This document shows, in pieces, positions 1 through 12,567 of a stretch of 64,000 bases of DNA. The notes under the pieces are model-generated. The model did not search any database. It was not told the DNA's origin and was given only the letters and a program-made list of their open reading frames with translations. The position numbers and the translations under genes are program-made. How positions within the stretch are numbered: the first letter of the stretch is position 1; each line of letters starts with the position of its first letter. Source of the DNA: Nymphaea colorata (Eukaryota; Streptophyta; Magnoliopsida; Nymphaeales; Nymphaeaceae); the NCBI RefSeq assembly GCF_008831285.2, contig NC_045149.1:11498417-11562416 (forward strand). The letters are read 5' to 3'.

Positions 1-1121
1 TTTACTATATTTTACTGAGAAAAATGTGTCATGTGTGATGGTGTGCCATATACAATTTATGCTTTCTTTTTGTTGGTTTTGTGAAGCTATCCCATAAGTA
101 TAATAAGATAAGACATCTCTTTTATATAAATGTGTTTGTATATGTTTGTTTTCAATAAGTCTGATTCGCATTATGAGTTGGTTGTGATTTGATATGAGGA
201 GTGAGGAGAAGTTCCCATAAAAAAGGAAGGATGCCTCATAAATACCAAACCAATGGCAAACAACATGATACCCAAGTGAAAGTCTACAAATGCAAAACTA
301 GGGAAGAAACTTCAATGCTAAATTGTTGCCCTAAGGAACAAGAAGAAGATATGGCACTTGGACAATGGAAGAAGAGAACCTGTGGAGAATAAGGGGAAAA
401 AACAGAAAAACAAACGTGAATCAAATCCTGTAAACAAATGCTAGCAAGTTGTGGGAAACAAAGGGAAGAAGAACATATAGGTCTGCAACTCCTTCAGCCT
501 TGGATGAATCCATTAATGTTCTTTAAGAAATTTTAATCATAACATGGAGAATTGCTTAGGAGTACCATACTTTGGATGTTTGTGAAAGAACTCAAAATAC
601 CCATATTTGCACAAGTAGGGTTTGGTGCCACCATGAATAGCATTCTTTGTAATTTTTCTTAATCTATTTGGATGACAGTTTTGGATGTGGATTCATGTCT
701 TGGTCTGGTCCAAGATCTATCATCTTCAATTTGGAGTGGTTTGGGATCCATATTCCTCTACAAAAAGATCCAAACCACAAAAATATCAATCATTTTAACA
801 TTGATTTCAATGCAATTCGGACTCCATGATCTTGGTGCCCAAAACCATGATATTGAACACTAAATTCATGGATGAATGCATGCTTTTAAGGTTCAGAAAG
901 TGATGGATTTCTGCTTCCTTGGTAGGGTAATAGAATTCTCTTCCCCTTTTGCACAAATTTTTCATATCAAGCTTTCGAACAACACTTCTGTCCTGTTTGG
1001 CAATTGCAGGGGCTGTTGGAGGGACACTCTTATTGTATTTCTTCATCGAGAGGCAACCACCAGGCCAGTTTCAAATATTCACCTTGTAAGAAGAGAGGGA
1101 ATTACCAAAGCAAAAAATAAT
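1..1121. other. Upstream flank, no gene supported
   Basis: This AT-rich stretch has only short open frames without recognisable domains. At about 1009-1088 a + strand frame reads a short hydrophobic stretch after a TGCAG and then stops. It could be the last exon of a neighbouring gene, but I cannot name it. I see no transposon ends. Confidence 0.5.
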
Positions 1122-1281
1122 GAACTTGTAAGGTAAAAATTTGGACGGTCACAACAAAAGATTGGAACCACTCAGCCCTAAGGAATCGTCCCAAGGCACG
1201 GCGAACTTATAAGGTAAAAGTTGAACGGTTTACAAAATATTGGAACCACTCAACCGTCCGGAATCATCCTAAGGCACCGAA
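1122..1281. repeat. Imperfect tandem duplication, 81-bp unit
   Basis: Two adjacent units begin with GAACTTGTAAGGTAAAA (1122) and GAACTTATAAGGTAAAA (1203). Both continue through a shared ATTGGAACCACTCA block and end near CAAGGCAC/TAAGGCAC. The units differ by scattered substitutions and small indels. The array lies about 500 bp upstream of the KEA start codon, so it may be in the promoter. Confidence 0.8.
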
Positions 1282-1369
1282 AAATTCGAATCTCCTCAGA
1301 GACTTAATTTTCCATTTTTCCATTTTTTAAGATGGAGAAAAAACCATTAAACTAGACAAGAAGCTCCCC

Positions 1370-1771
1370 TTGAGGGTTGCCCTCCTCGTCTTCCTCTCTG
1401 TTGTCGACGTGCGGGAGCCTTGACCTAAGCTGCTTTCATGGTAGAGTTTCGGGTTTGTGACATTCTTAACTGTTCCATATCTTTTCCCAGGGATAATCTG
1501 CGCCTTTTTTTTTTTAACAATTTTTCGTCATTGGTTGGGCTTGCTAGCAATCGGTCTCCGAAAGGAATGCTCGATTGTCACTTTCTTGTTGCTTTTACTT
1601 TGTGATTAATCGGGCTCGGTTGGAAAAATTTTTACGTCGTTGATTGTGTTTGGCGCATTTTGATAGATTTAAATGGTTGAATTACAGAGGATTGTGGGTG
1701 ATTTTCTGCCTGGAAAAGGAACCAGCACTTGGTATTAGCTCAGATTCTTGTCCTTTTGGAGTTTGGTGGAC
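1370..1771 (+). promoter_or_regulatory. Probable core promoter and 5' leader of the KEA gene
   Basis: A pyrimidine-rich patch at 1380-1399, of the kind common near plant transcription starts, lies about 380 bp before the start codon. I see no convincing TATA box. An upstream ATG at 1438 opens a frame that closes with TGA at 1603-1605 (55 codons) before the main ATG, if the leader is unspliced. A CCCAG at about 1487-1491 could instead be the acceptor of a leader intron. The boundaries are inferred. Confidence 0.35.
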
Positions 1772-3825
1772 ATGGAGGTTGCGTCCAGTTTCCTTCAGAC
1801 TAGGGGAGTTGATGAAAGATGCTGTTTCAATCCATCTTCCACATTGGGGACCTGGTTTCACGAGCGTGAGTTTGTTCGGATTCGTGGTTGCCGGACGAAG
1901 TTCAATTTTCGAGCAGTCAAAAGGGAATTGAGCATTTGTTGCTGGTTAGGTTCGAAGGGGTTGATTGGGGGAACAGGAACTGGCTTTAGTAGGGCAAGAC
2001 CAGCTAGGCTAAGCAAGGTTGTCACCTCCAGAGGTGCGCTTCTGCACTTTATGCAAGGAAATCTGAACTGTGTGCCTGAATTGAAGGTTCCAGGGCGGAG
2101 GAGAATGCACGTTGATTGCGGACATAATGGCAATGTGGTGGATGATTCTTTGTATTATGTTGATTCGGCGGAGAATTCATTGGAAGATGGCCGTGTGGAG
2201 TCAAGCAGCAGTTTGGTTAGTGGAGAAGGTCCAGCTACAAACAGCCAGTACTTGAATACATTGGGGGGAGTTGGTGAAGGCCAAACTAGTGTTTTGGGTA
2301 GTCCTGATGCTTCCTCTAGCTCTTCTGAAGAGATTCCAACTGAGGGAAATCCTGCTACTGATGATTTCTCTAAGTTGGAAGAACTCAGGGAATTACTTCG
2401 GAAAGCAGTGAAGGAACTGGAAGTTGCTCAAATGAACAGCATCCTTTTTGAAGAGAAAGCTCAAAAAATATCAGAAGCTGCAATTGCTTTAACGGATGAA
2501 GCGGAGAATGCGTGGAGTCAAGTTAACTCAACCATGGAGATCGTGCAACGGATGGCTATTGAAGAGGCTGCTGCAATGGAAGCAGTAAAGAAAGCAACCG
2601 AAGCTCTGTCAACAGCTGAAGCCAAGTTAAATTTGGCAGTGGATGCTGCAGAAGGTACTAAGTTAACAGACGATGAAAGCAAAGGTAATAGAGTGGCTGA
2701 AGATGAATTGTTACTAGCTTCATCCATTGACGCTGAGGTCACACCTGATAATGTTACCTTAGATCAATCAACGGATGAATCTGACAAGGTGAATGAGAAA
2801 AAAACTGATGGCATGGTAGAAATACCTTGGATTAAAGAAAAAGAGGCGTTGATACGGGCAAGGGATGATGTAAGGGATTGTCAAGTTACTCTTGCTAGTT
2901 GCGAGGCAGCTCTTAGGCAGATACAGAGCAGGAAAGAAGAGTTACAGAAGGAGGTAGATCGTTTAAGTGAGGTTGCTGAAAAAGCTAGACAGAGGACTGT
3001 CCAAGCAGAGGAGGATGTGGCAGAAATTATGCTTCAGGCTGAGCAGGCTGTTGCCATTGAGCTAGAGGCAACTCAGCGTGTAAATGATGCAGAAATCGCA
3101 CTGCAAAAACTAGAGAAATCCATCTCTGATAATTCTCAAGCTAGTTCAGTTCATACCGTTGATGATGTACCATCATCAATGGTGGCGGTTTCAGATTCCA
3201 GATGTCAGCAAAAAGATGTTGAGGAGGACTGTGGAACAGAAGAGGTAGTGGTCATTGATGATGTTAAGAGTGACTCAGAGGATTTTCATATCGATGCCAT
3301 GTTGACTACTCCGTCTCAGACACCTGAAATTGTGGAGAAAAGTGTAGAAAAAGATGAAACACTGTCTACATCTGAGGCTGGTGTTGATTTTGGAGAGAGA
3401 ATGAATGTGCAGGAGATTGCTGAAATTGATGTTGATGCCCAAAGAGATGCAGAAATAGAAGATGAAAAATCACGAATTGTCTCTCTGATGAAAAAGCAGG
3501 AAATGACTAGTGAAAGCTCACCTTTCGGTACTAGACCAGAATCTGCAGCTATTGAAACTGATGCTGCAAAGAGCACAGAGTTGGAAACTGAAAAGGCAAA
3601 GACACTTTTCCAGTCCAAAAAACAGGATATACCTAAAGAGACTACACCGCCCAATGCCCCAAAAGCTTCGTTGAAAAAATCTTCCCGCTTCTTTTCTGCA
3701 TCCTTTTTCTCATTCAAGGATGATGAGGCAGCATTTACTCCTGCCTCAGTTGTCCATGGGTTTGTCACTACAGCACGAAAAGAACTGCCAAAATTACTTG
3801 CTGGTTTGCTGTTTCTTGGGGTTGG
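1772..3825 (+). CDS. KEA2: KEA exon 1: transit peptide and coiled-coil stromal region
   Basis: This exon encodes residues 1-684 and ends in phase 2 at donor GTAAGT. The first ~100 residues are basic and Ser/Gly-rich, as expected for a plastid transit region. Two Ala/Glu/Lys-rich heptad stretches follow (about 199-295 and 353-452). An acidic low-complexity linker leads to a Ser/Phe-rich motif ([11 protein letters not shown]) seen in KEA1/KEA2, and then to the start of a hydrophobic segment. Confidence 0.95.
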
Positions 3826-6800
3826 GTAAGTCTCGGTGTTTCTCCATCCTATGCACATATCTTTACCTGCTTTGTGTGATTACTATTGGGCCTATTGGCT
3901 TTTGCTGGTGTCCTCCATTGTTTTCAAGAAATGCATGTAAGTCTCAAAATTACTTGGATGAGAGTAAAAACAAGCGCCAGTTAATCATAAACAGAGAAAG
4001 AAGGATTTATTCCACAGACTACTATAGTTCTCACCTGTTACATACTATAAAAAAGTTTTAGATGATTCCTTATTAATCTGAAAGAACATGTGATAGTGCT
4101 ACATGAAATATCACATATGAGATCCTTGTGATGTACTGCAACTTGAAATTTCTGATTTCACTATGCAGTGATCATAGTGCAGCTTATATTATTCTAATGG
4201 ATAGCTTTAGTAGGCTGATGGAATGTATCATGTCCATTCAGCATTATTTTAATGTGCTTGGTTGGAAAAACAAAAGCCATGTTAGACTTGTTGACTTGCT
4301 GTGAGTGTTTCCAAGGTTAACCACTAGTGCATGCACATTCATGGTTCTTTTGGTTCTTATCATGATTGTTTTTCTTCTAAACGTAAAATTATTTATTTTA
4401 TTGGGGTTGTTACAGGACTTTGTTTCTTGTTATTCGCCTAGAGAGAAGTTCCCAGGTAATTCAACAACCAGACATGGTTGCAGGTCTTGAAGAGGTTACT
4501 TCATCAGCGAAGCCTTTAGTACGACAGCTGAAAAGGTTTCCTAAGAGAGTGAAGAAACTAATTGATCAGTTACCACATCAAGAGGTATGTGGTTACTATA
4601 CACATAGTATTATGCTTTCTTATTAGCATCCTTTAGACATGCTTGATGCAGATTGGTTGGATCAAAGAAATAGAGAGGTGATTTGACACGTTTAATATGG
4701 TTTCTATTACCTTTTTATATGATGAACTTCTATTTTTCACATCAGTCTCTATTTCTTTGGATGCCTTCATATAATGTCCTTGTCTAGTGACTACTGAAAT
4801 ATGCTTCCGCAGATTAATGAAGAAGAAGCTTCTCTTCTTGACATGCTTTGGTTATTGCTCGCAAGTGTTGTCTTTGTACCGATGTTTCAGAAAATTCCAG
4901 GGGGTACGTTGATCTTAAAAGACTGAAGGCTTCTAAGTTGTTTGCAAATGCTACTTATGAAGTTGTATGCTAGATATTTTTAATTATTATCTACTATCTA
5001 GGACTTTCTCCATCCGGAATATTTGTAGATCCCATGCTTGTTTTGAAACTATCATGATATTAACGCCAAAAATAAAAAACAAAAAACGGAAAAAAGTCAT
5101 GATATTTTGAAAAAAACAGGAAAAAATATTTATCGTGTTTTCTTGGTGATTTTTTTCATTTTTCTATCATTGATATTATCATGGATTCTTCAAATATAAA
5201 CTTAAACTAAATTATTTTCATCATTTTTATTATCATTAAAACATTCCTTTTATCACTGTTATATAGTTTTATTTATGTTTTCTTATTAGCTTCTCATTTA
5301 TTTCATTTATACCTATTTTTTTTTATATTTTTTTAATTTTTTCGAGTTTTTCCTGAGATTTCCCAAAAAAAAAACAACTTTTCCGTTAAAAACCCGAGAA
5401 AAATCTTGCCGTTAAAATCCTGAGAACGACTTTTGTGACAATGGTTTTGAGATACTGTGGACTTTGTTGTTTATTAATCTGTAGCTACTGGTTTATAACA
5501 TTGTAACAAAATACATGATGAGTGACTATCTGCTTTGGTAACATTGCGTGGCCTTCCTTGTGATCAACGGGGCTATATTTACCTGTTGATAGAAGAAAGT
5601 CAGGTGACACAAGATGCTGAATCTGACATCTATCTTTCGAGCGCTTATCTCTGATTTTCTTGTTTTGGTTCTTATGGATGATTATGAGTAAAGGCTTAGC
5701 CTGTGTTTGAGAAAGTGGATGATTTTTATGCTTGACAATATTCATAATCTTTATGTTAATGTCTTTAGGACAATAATACTTTTGAAATCTGGTGTAAGCT
5801 TCACTTTGCTTTTCACCATGTACAGATTGTGCAGAAAATAGAGATAAGGAAGAGAAGAACACATGATAGATGAGAGGCTAAGAAACATGGGGCACACCTC
5901 TTGTCCCTAAACTTATATTAGAATCCGTAAATAAACACTAATGACTAAAACATAATATACAATATGAAAATTACAACATATGCCATTGATAAGTGATGTG
6001 TTAAAACATAAAAGAACATGTGTTTTGGACCCATATCCAAAGGACCAAAACACGTTTATTTTAACACCCTCCCTCAAGTTGTACATGGTCTTTGAGCATG
6101 TACAACTTGCTCTTCAATAACTAGAATTGTCACCCTGTTAGGCCAACCAGCTAGTACTGGATCTTGCATTCTCTTCGGCTCTTTGTTTTATGTTGATTTC
6201 CTGTTGGAGAAGCTTTGCATGTAGCTCTTCAAAAGAGGGCAACTTAGGAAGACATTGCAGTGCAGTAGTGAGTTTCAAACTCATGGCCTAATCCATTGAT
6301 GAGTTGCTGTACTTTAACTTTATTTGAAACAACACTCCCTATGATAACCAACTGGCCTGTGATCCCCTTCAGGGGACCTATATGTTTCATAATTGACATT
6401 GAACCTTTCTTCAAATCCTGGAACTCCCTCTTAAAAACAGAACCCGTGCCTCTGATATCTAAGAATATGTCTGCAATAGATGATCCCATAACTGTGCGGC
6501 TGTATAATCATCTGAAAGTGTGGCTAATACTTCCTGAGAAACTGTTGATGCGATGTAAGTTCCCAAAGTTGATCACTTTTCCTCCAGAGTCCATATTGTG
6601 TATTCTGGGTTCTTGGTTGATGTTGTGGACGTGACACCCTTCACATCCTTTGTTTCCTGCACAATAAAACGTGGTGGTGCAGAAGCAGAACCATCAAGAT
6701 GCTCATCAAGATACTGGCTCCATATAAATGGAATATTCGCCTCGTCCAGGTCAAGAAATTGGAATGAGAGATTTTTTCTGTAACCAATTGGTTTAGGAAA

Positions 6801-7517
6801 TTGGCTGACGGACCAGAGTTCAAAGAAAATTCCATAATGAAAAGCAAAAAGATCTGATGGGCAACAAGGGTCAAGACTGAGAACCAGAAATCTCAAGGAG
6901 AAAATAAGAGATATAGAACCAACCAGCTAGCAGTACTTCAATGAGGTGCTGCAAAACTAGTACAGAAACTGAGAATAGGTTGCTTTCTTTTTTTTTTGCC
7001 TTCTTTTTTTTTTGGATTCAGTAGAATGCGATAATAACAAGGATGTTGTCTACTGAGATGGAGATATCCTTGAGCAGCAATGTTCTAAATTCATAGCAAC
7101 AAAGAGGGCTGCTGTTGGAAGAATGAATAAGTTCACGTCAAAACAAGTAGAAAGGATAGCACATCAAAATAAGAATGGACAGAAGTAAACAGCAAGCAGC
7201 GTTAAAAAAATAGAAGAAAAGAGAGAAGTTAACATGCATATAATGGAAGAGTTTAAGGGCAGATGGGAACCTAGATCCTGGAAAATGAATATGAGCTAAG
7301 AGAGGACAGAATCTGAGAATAGGTTGCTTTCTCTCTTTTTTTTTTTTTTGGGATTCAGTAGAATGCGATAATAACAAGACAGCAAGCAGTCTTTCCAAAA
7401 AAAATCACAAGACAGAACAGTAATAAGTTCATGGTCTGAATAATAGAAGAAAGAGTAATCGATAATGATAGAAATGTAGCACCAATATCTGTAACCCGAA
7501 AACAGCACTCACGCAGG

Positions 7518-7563
<46 letters not shown>

Positions 7564-10500
7564 ACAAGAAGAAACTGAGGAGAAGAAGCCGTAGCCAAAA
7601 TGGTTTGCACGGCCTCTATTTATAATCTCATTTTCAGAATTCTAAGAGTCTCCAATCGTAGAATCCTAGGAGATTTCACAAGCTCCAAGGACATTAATTA
7701 CATCATAGAAACCTAAGAGACTTCACATATTACAAGGATATTAACTACAACATAGAATCCTAGGAGACTTCCCATATAACAAGGATATTAACTATAACAT
7801 AGAATCCTAGGAGACTCTTCACATGTTACAAGGACATTAAATATTTTAACACATTCTACAAGGAGGTGGAATCCTAAGAGACTCCTCTTCAACGTGCTGG
7901 TGAAGGATTTATATTTTAACACCCTCCCTCAAGTTGTGCATGGTTTTGCACCATGTACAACTTGCCTTTTAGAAACCAGAATCGTTCCTTTGTTAATCCT
8001 TTTGTAAATAAGTCTGCAACTTGTTCATCTGTACGAACATAAATAGGCTGAATTTCCTTGTCTTCCACCTTTTGTCTAACAAAGTGTTGATCAATCTCAA
8101 TGTGCTTTGTTCGACCATGTTGTACGGGATTAAAGGCAATGTTAATAGCGCTTTGATTATCGCACATTAACATTGATGTTTTAATCTTTTCTCCAATGTC
8201 TTCTAGCAAATGTCTAACCCATGTAACTTCAGCAGTACCTGCAGCCATGCATCTGTATTCAGCTTCAGTGCTGGATCTTGCTACTGCCTTTTGCTTTCGA
8301 CAACTCCAAGACACAAGATTACGTCCAATGAAAATACAAAAACCAGAAATGGACTTTCTTTGATCGGGATCTCCAGCCCAATCTGCATCTGTGAATGTCA
8401 TAAGTTGATGTCCAGTAGTTATATTTTCACTCTTACCATAAACTAAGCCATCTCCTGCTGTCCCTTTAAGATATCTTAATATTCTTTTGACAGCATCCAT
8501 GTGAGTATCTCTAGGTGCATGCATAAATTGGGATACTTGATTCACAGCATATATAATATCTGGTCTAGTAAATGTAAGATATTGAAGTGCCCCAACAATA
8601 CTTCGATATTGCGTAGGATCTTCATATAACTCCCCATCTTGAGCACTTAGTCTTTGATTTAGAACACTAGGAGTTCCAACAGGCTTACAATCAGACATAC
8701 CTGACTTTTTCAACAAATCCAACGTGTATTTCTGTTGTGTCAATGTGAGGCGATTATTGTGCCTATCAATCTCCACTCCAAGAAAGAATCGTAAATCACC
8801 AAGCTCTTTCATTTTGAAGTTTTGCATCATCAAAACTTTAGCTTCTTCTATGTGTTTTTCTGAATTGCCTGTGATAACAATATCATCAACATATATAAGA
8901 AGTAAAGTAAATATGTTTTCCTTTCGATAAATGAAAAGAGAGTGATCTAGAGGACATCTCCGAAAACCACATTCTTGAATCTTGCAAGAGAAACTGTCAA
9001 ACCACGAACGTGAGGCCTGTTTAAGTCCATAAATAGATTTTCTTAGTTTGCAAACCCATGCATGAGAGTCTCCTTTCGTGTATCCTGGAGGTTGTTCCAT
9101 ATATACTTCCTCCCTTAAATCACCATGAAGAAAAGCATTCTTCACGTCCATTTGATGTAGTCTCCATCCATATTCAACTGCCAATGATATAATCACGCGA
9201 ATTGTTCCCATTTTGATCACAGGGCTGAATGTCTCATCATAATCTTCTCCATATTGTTGTGTAAACCCTTTTGCTACTAACCTTGCTTTGTGTCTTTCTA
9301 TGCTGCCGTCAGGTTTGTATTTAATTTTGTATACCCATTTGGAGCCCACTACGTTCTTTTCGTGTGGCCTCGGAACGATCTCCCATGTTCCACATTCATG
9401 CAAGGCATCCATTTCTTCTTTCATAGCCTTTCTCCAATGATGTGATTTTGATGCTTCATCAAATGAAGTAGGTTCTTCCTCCTTGCCAACTTTTGCCATG
9501 AATAACTGAAAATCAAGTGATAAAGAATCATAGCTAACCCACCTGTGAATGGGATGACGAATGCGTTGGGATCTTCTAAGGTGGGGCATGTTGTCTTCTT
9601 CACTGTGAGCATCTCTGTCCCTTAGTCGTCGACTGTAGATAAGACCCGAATACCGATGTGCATCGTTGCTCTGTTCATTATTGTTTTCGTGATGACTTAA
9701 TGACTGTGTTGGATCTTCTTGATTTTCACTTTGAGCCATATCCGACGGTTGTATTGCTCTCTCTGAATCTTCACTTTGAGGCACATCATTTTCTATAACA
9801 GGATCTGCATTGAATAACTGTGTACTGGTCCAGGGATCATAAGATTCAATGGTCATAGGCATTTCATTTGTATTATCAAAACTATGTTCATCAAAAATGA
9901 CATTTCTTGAAGTTTTGATACGTTTAGTTGTTGGATCATAGCATCGAAAACCTTTATATTCATCAGCATATCCAACGAATCTACATTGAATAGCTTTGTC
10001 TTGAAACTTGTTCCTCAAGGCAGCATCAACGTGAACATAGCATACACAACCAAAAACCTTCAAGTTCTTGTAATCAGGTTGTTTGCCTAAGAGTGTAAAA
10101 TATGGCGATTTAGACATCAAGAGTGTCATAGGCAAACAATTTATTATGTATACAGCAGTATGGAAGGCTTCAGTCCACAAGGAAATGGGCACATTAGTAT
10201 CATGCATCATGCTCATGGCGCTTTCAACTATATGTCGATGTTTCCGCTCAACTACACCATTTTGTTGTGGTGTGTAAGGGCAGGAAATTTGTCTAGTTAT
10301 CCCTTTTTCACGTAGAAATTCAATAAAATCAAGCGAGGAATATTCTCCCCCTCCATCACATTGAAAATGCACCACATTGGATGAAAATTTAGTTTGAATC
10401 ATGGCATAGAAGTTTCGAAATATGTGAGGTACTTCTGATTTGTGTTTCATGAAGTAAATCCAGGTGAAACGTGAGTAAGAGTCAATGAATAAGACATAAT

Positions 10501-12505
10501 ATCTTGACCCAGACATGGAATCAATAGGGGCTGGCCCCCATACATCAGAAAAAATAGTTTCAAAAGGTTTGGAAGCCCTTTGATTTATATTATGGAAAGG
10601 TAAAACATGACTCTTACAAAGTCCACAACTTGAACATTTTTTGACACTTGAAGTAAGAGGTAAACTTGATCTTGGAATGAGACTATCTGTGACAAGTTTT
10701 TCAATGAAATGTCGACCACAGTGTCCTAGCCGACTATGCCACAAATCAGACTCCAAAAATTGGTTAGGGCCCCTTACTTTTGATTGAAAATGGCAAGAAC
10801 TTGGCACTGATGACGCATTATGAGAAAGAGAAAATGTCTTCAATCCTATATCAAAAGTGGATGAATCCTTGGGTAGACATTCCTTGAGGACGTACATATT
10901 CCCTTGACGCTCCCCTCTAGCGAACATTTTCTTCGTTTGGAGGTCCTTGACATAGACAGAAGAAGGTGTGAATTCAACAGAAGAGCTTGTATCATCAATG
11001 AGTTTAGAAATGGATATGATGTTCTTTTTGATATTGGGAGCAAGAACAACATTAGACAGTGATAGAGACGAGGATGACAATGGAATATGTGCATTTCCAA
11101 TATGTGTAATAGGATGAGATTTTCCATCACCTGTTATAATGCAACTTCTACCGTAATGAGGGGATAAGTTAGTCAATTTACCTGCATTTCCTGTCACATG
11201 GGTAGCTGCACCTGAATCCAAGAACCATTCTCCCTGCTCATTTTGCTTTATAGTCATCTTTGAGAATGCGGCCATCAATAGCTGTTGCATATCTTCAGCG
11301 GTGGATTTAGAACTTTGTCCTCCTTGTTTATAATCATGTCTTACTCCTTTGTTTTTATTTTGAGGATTAAACCAACATTGTGCCTTCATGTGTCCTTTCT
11401 TGTTGCACTGAAAACAAATTGGTATTTTTCTTGAAGTATCCAAAGGAGACATACCTTGGTTATGTGGTGTTGGTAGAATGCCACGACCACCATGGTTGGA
11501 GTTCCCATGGCTCTTACCAAACTTTACATTCATAGCCAACACATTTTGGGAGTTCCCTTGATCAGTCCTTTCAATGACTCTTTTCATATTCATTTCATGT
11601 TGGAGAAGTTTACCATGTAGTTCGTTGAAGGAAGACAGAACAGGAAGGACCTCAAGAGCTGTAATAAAAGCATGATAATCATGCCCAAGTCCATTCAAGG
11701 TTTGCTGCACCTTTTCCTTATCAGAAATGTTATTCCCTGAGGCAGCAAGTTGGTCTGCGACGGCCTTAATACGCCCCAAATAATCCATGATAGACGTTGA
11801 ACCTTTGCTCAAATTCTGAAATTCTTTCTTTAAGTACATAATTCGAGCTTCTGATATTTGGGAAAAGGTATCAGCAAGGGTTTCCCATAATTCTTCTGCA
11901 GTACAATCATCAGAAACTGAAAGTAACACTTGTTGAGATAAAGTGGACAAAATATACGCAACCAGACTTTGATCACGTCTCATCCACATAGCATGTTCAG
12001 GATTGTTGTCTTCATGAACAGCAATAACTTCTCCTGCCTCATTTTTTATTTCCTGTAAGACGGATATTGGTGGAGCCTTTGTTGAACCATCGAGATGTCC
12101 AAAGAGGCCTTGACTTCTTATGAAAGGCATGATTTGCCTTTTCCAGATCAGATAATTCTCATGGTTGAGTTTTTCGATAATAAGGTGAGGAAGAAAACTT
12201 GAGGACATGCCAGAATGCGAAAGGTTTTCCATGACAGCAGAAAGGAATGGTATATAGGTAGAAGATGAGAGGGAAAGAAGACACGATATAACAAGATGTG
12301 TCCTTGGTAAGCAAGAAGAAAAAAGGAACAAGAATTGCGCAAGAGAAAAGTAAATTCAGGATAGAGACAAGATGAGAAAAGAGTTCTAACCAGATCAGAC
12401 CTGTTTGGGCATTTCGTTTGGTAGAGATAACGTAACCTGGCTCTCTGATACCATGATAGAAATGTAGCACCAATATCTGTAACCCGAAAACAGCACTCAC
12501 GCAGG

Positions 12506-12567
<62 letters not shown>

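Noticed and set aside
201-1136. Short open frames upstream of KEA
   Set aside because: No domain, no supporting splice structure and composition like the surrounding AT-rich DNA. The hydrophobic stretch near 1009-1088 could be a last exon of another gene, but I could not identify it.
1748-1771. Eight extra codons before the chosen KEA start
   Set aside because: They begin at TTG, not ATG. The ATG at 1772 gives MEVASSF, which resembles the start of known KEA1 proteins.
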